DNA of 64,000 nt, taken from NCBI RefSeq assembly GCF_037992945.1, contig NZ_CP150304.1, positions 3,599,501 through 3,663,500 of the forward strand. The letters are read 5' to 3'. The notes under the pieces are model-generated. The model was not told the origin of the DNA, made no database searches, and saw nothing but the letters and a program-made list of their open reading frames with translations. Shown one piece after another: positions 61,833 to 64,000 of this stretch. Position 1 is the first letter of the stretch; every line of letters starts with the position of its first letter. A program made the translations under genes and the position numbers. Source of the stretch: Peribacillus sp. FSL E2-0218 (GTDB taxonomy: Bacteria > Bacillota > Bacilli > Bacillales > DSM-1321).

Positions 61833-63074
61833 TTATTCCTCACTTTTTCCAATGATCGCTAATTTCCTTGTTTTTTCTTTAATTTCCTCAGGATCGACAT
61901 GAATTCTGGCCACTCCCGTTTCCATTGCTGCCTTCGCAACAGCAGAGGCAACGGCAGGAGCCACCCTCTCATCAAAAGGAGCAGGAATCACATAATCTTC
62001 ATTCAGCTCATGTTCTTGTATTAAACCGGCAATAGCCTTTACAGCCGCCACCTTCATCTTTTCATTGATATGTGTCGCACGTACATCCAATGCTCCGCGG
62101 AAAATCCCCGGGAATGCAAGAACGTTATTAACCTGATTCGGGAAATCCGAACGACCCGTACCTACCACTCTTGCACCTGCAGCTTTCGCATCTTCAGGCA
62201 TGATTTCCGGATCCGGATTGGCCATCGCAAAGATGATCGCATCCCGGTTCATCGTTGAAACCATTTCTTTAGTCAATGCACCTGCGGCAGAAACGCCGAT
62301 AAACACATCAGCGTCATGGATGACCGCTTCCAAAGGTCCTGAAACCTTATTTCGATTGGTCACTTTGGCCACTTGTTCCTTGATATCATTCATGCCTGTC
62401 GAACGGCCCTCATAAATGGCACCTTTCGTATCACACATGATGATGTCACGAACGCCATAGCTATAAAGCAATTTAATGATGGCGATGCCGGCAGCTCCAG
62501 CCCCATTCGCCACCACTTTTATTTCTGATATCGATTTATTGACAAGACGTAATGCATTTACAAGACCGGCAACAGTTACAATCGCTGTACCGTGCTGATC
62601 ATCATGAAAAACAGGGATGTTCATTTCTTTCTTGAGCCGTTCTTCGATTTCAAAGCAATTCGGTGCAGCGATGTCCTCTAGATTGACTCCTCCGAATGTT
62701 GGCTCGAGTAATTTAACGGTCTCTACAATTTTATCCACATCCGTCGTTTTTAAACAAATTGGAAAAGAGTCCACTCCCGCAAAGCTTTTAAATAAAACGG
62801 CTTTACCTTCCATGACTGGTAAAGCGGCCTCCGGACCTATGTTCCCAAGCCCCAGCACAGCCGTCCCATCGGAAATCACTGCGACGGTATTCCCTTTCAT
62901 CGTGTAATCATAAACGGTTTCCGGCTTATCGTAAATTTCTTTACAAGGTTCTGCAACGCCAGGAGAGTAAGCGAGGCTTAAATCCACTGCATTCCTAACA
63001 GGCACTTTCGAAACTGTTTCTAATTTCCCTTGATTCAAGCGATGCATATGTAAAGCTTCTTCTCTTAATGACAT
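61833..63074 (-). CDS. ytsJ: Malic enzyme (YtsJ type, NADP-preferring)
   Basis: A 413-residue malic enzyme that decarboxylates malate to pyruvate with reduction of NAD(P). Blocks are DLSLAYSPGVAEPCKEIYDK (about 31-50), LGLGNIGPEAALPVMEGKAV, PVFHDDQHGTAIVTVAGLVN and the nucleotide site VVANGAGAAGIAIIKLL. Synteny (dnaE-ytsJ-accDA) identifies the YtsJ group, which is NADP-preferring in B. subtilis. TTTTAGGAGTG precedes the ATG. It supplies NADPH and pyruvate during growth on malate-forming substrates. Confidence 0.95.
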   Translation of the reverse strand: MSLREEALHMHRLNQGKLETVSKVPVRNAVDLSLAYSPGVAEPCKEIYDKPETVYDYTMKGNTVAVISDGTAVLGLGNIGPEAALPVMEGKAVLFKSFAGVDSFPICLKTTDVDKIVETVKLLEPTFGGVNLEDIAAPNCFEIEERLKKEMNIPVFHDDQHGTAIVTVAGLVNALRLVNKSISEIKVVANGAGAAGIAIIKLLYSYGVRDIIMCDTKGAIYEGRSTGMNDIKEQVAKVTNRNKVSGPLEAVIHDADVFIGVSAAGALTKEMVSTMNRDAIIFAMANPDPEIMPEDAKAAGARVVGTGRSDFPNQVNNVLAFPGIFRGALDVRATHINEKMKVAAVKAIAGLIQEHELNEDYVIPAPFDERVAPAVASAVAKAAMETGVARIHVDPEEIKEKTRKLAIIGKSEE

Positions 63075-63109
63075 ATTTTCACTCCTAAAACGAATTGGGC
63101 AACCCGGAT

Positions 63110-63140
63110 ATTATATGCTGAAATCTAGTGGTCAGACCAC
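63110..63140 (-). promoter_or_regulatory. Malic enzyme promoter with FadR/GntR-type operator
   Basis: The -10 TATAAT is at 63110-63115. The perfect palindrome GTGGTC-A-GACCAC (63128-63140) covers the place of the -35, which is otherwise poor. Its core TGGTCAGACCA agrees with the FadR-subfamily half-sites TGGT/ACCA. Confidence 0.7.
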
Positions 63141-63186
63141 AGCGGCCTGTTTTCAATATAACATATCTATTAAAGTTGTAAAACAG

Positions 63187-64000
63187 TTATTCTTTCTTGT
63201 AAACCACATTCCCTTTTCCGACCATGTCAATTAATGCCTGCAACAAACTGTCGGTAGGATTGACCCAATCCCAATAAGATAGCTGTACATAGCGGTTTTC
63301 CCTTTCGTAAAAAAGCATGACCTTCGTTTCGCCGCCGTGCTGCAGTAAAATTTTTTTTATTTTTTGCAGCGTGTCATTCGTTTGCTTGTCAGCTTCCACC
63401 TTCAGGAAGATCGTTCCATTTTTTTCTTCCTTCATTTGCTTCACTTTTTCGAGCGGGTATACACTTTTGATCAGAAGCTGGTTTTTTCCATCACGCTCTT
63501 CCAGCGTTCCTTGCAGCATGATGACTTGTCCGTGGCTCAATTCCGCAGAATGGAGTTTATACACATTCGGGAAAGCGACCGCTTCGATATCCCCCTCTTC
63601 ATCACTTACGCTCAAAAATGCCATCACATCGCCCTTTTTCGTCCTTATCGTTTTTACCGATGTAATATAGGCGCCAAGCAAGATTTTCGATTCCTTCTTA
63701 TTGGTCGCTTCATCTATGCTCAAACAGCCGAAGTATTGGAAAAGCTCCCTGTAGCCGGTCACGGGATGATTCGATAGGTAAAGTCCCAATGCGTTTTTTT
63801 CCAATGCCAGTTTGTCTTCGATCGGGATGGGGTCGACATGATTGTACTTAGGCTTGAGGGAAAATTCGCCATCCGAAAACATATCGAATAGATCATCGTC
63901 CGGATTGACCAATTCAGTATGGCTTATCGCGACGTCCAGGCTTGCCAGCAATGTAGCCCGGTCTTCCCCGAATTCATCGAATGCACCTGAATTCACAAGG
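63187..64000 (-). CDS. dnaE: DNA polymerase III alpha subunit DnaE, C-terminal part (cut by window edge)
   Basis: The last 270 codons of DnaE, the second replicative polymerase of low-GC Gram-positives, which extends RNA primers before PolC takes over. Full-length DnaE is about 1,110 residues; the polymerase core lies outside the window. Visible is the end of the helix-hairpin-helix region (LVNSGAFDEFGEDRATLLAS) and the OB-fold domain (LLGAYITSVKTIRTKKGDVM; AELSHGQVIMLQGTLEERDG). The GTG near the window edge is an internal Val, since the frame runs to base 64000. It lies 112 bases upstream of the malic enzyme gene. Confidence 0.93.
   Translation of the reverse strand, partial: LVNSGAFDEFGEDRATLLASLDVAISHTELVNPDDDLFDMFSDGEFSLKPKYNHVDPIPIEDKLALEKNALGLYLSNHPVTGYRELFQYFGCLSIDEATNKKESKILLGAYITSVKTIRTKKGDVMAFLSVSDEEGDIEAVAFPNVYKLHSAELSHGQVIMLQGTLEERDGKNQLLIKSVYPLEKVKQMKEEKNGTIFLKVEADKQTNDTLQKIKKILLQHGGETKVMLFYERENRYVQLSYWDWVNPTDSLLQALIDMVGKGNVVYKKE

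Overview
The window is a stretch of core chromosome from an endospore-forming Bacillaceae bacterium. The spore and sporulation genes sspI, ytvI, ytaF and ytxC, sigma-B-like and sigma-W-like promoters, T-box leaders and a gene order very close to Bacillus subtilis (mutS2-polX-cvpA-zapA-rnhC-pheTS; infC-rpmI-rplT; thrS-ytxC-dnaI-dnaB-nrdR-speD-gapB-coaE-ytaF-mutM-polA-phoRP-mdh-icd-citZ; pyk-pfkA-accAD-malic enzyme-dnaE) support this. hflKC and the glyoxylate shunt genes aceBA, which B. subtilis 168 lacks, suggest a Peribacillus (Bacillus simplex group)-like organism. That genus assignment is an inference. No phage, IS element, CRISPR array, rRNA or tRNA was seen.

Layout. 1-9.5 kb: DNA maintenance (mutS2 cut by the window edge, polX, rnhC), division (zapA) and the T-box-controlled pheST operon, then an rRNA methyltransferase. 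9.6-12.4 kb: sspI and three YflT-type general-stress paralogues, each behind a sigma-B-like promoter. 12.6-22.4 kb: an organic-acid island with glycolate oxidase (glcDF) and its CdaR-type regulator, lactate permease, and lutR divergent from it followed by lutABC; two copies of a TCATC-N-GATGA operator flank lutR. 22.4-27.8 kb: ysdC peptidase, an all-alpha dUTPase, sigma-W-type ysdB, membrane proteins, and the infC-rpmI-rplT operon behind an L20-type leader. 27.8-41.4 kb: thrS with its T-box, replication restart genes dnaB-dnaI, nrdR, speD, gluconeogenic gapB with a CcpN operator pair, coaE, mutM and polA. 41.4-46.2 kb: hflKC and phoPR. 46.4-63.1 kb: central carbon metabolism (citZ-icd-mdh, aceBA, pfkA-pyk, accDA, malic enzyme with a FadR-type regulator). 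The window ends inside dnaE.

The metabolic genes fit together. Lactate and glycolate are oxidised by LutABC and GlcDF. The glyoxylate made by GlcDF, or by AceA, can be condensed with acetyl-CoA by AceB to malate. Malate feeds Mdh, malic enzyme and, through GapB, gluconeogenesis. Visible control sites agree with carbon-source regulation: a cre box upstream of citZ, CcpN boxes at gapB, LutR operators, and a FadR/GntR-type palindrome at the malic enzyme promoter. I found no convincing new multi-gene system. The more interesting details are regulatory: a possible SD-sequestering leader on speD, ATT start codons for infC and probably hflK, and the sigma-B-like promoters of the YflT family. Many reading frames begin at TTG or GTG or at an internal ATG, and the starts given here were chosen by their ribosome binding sites.
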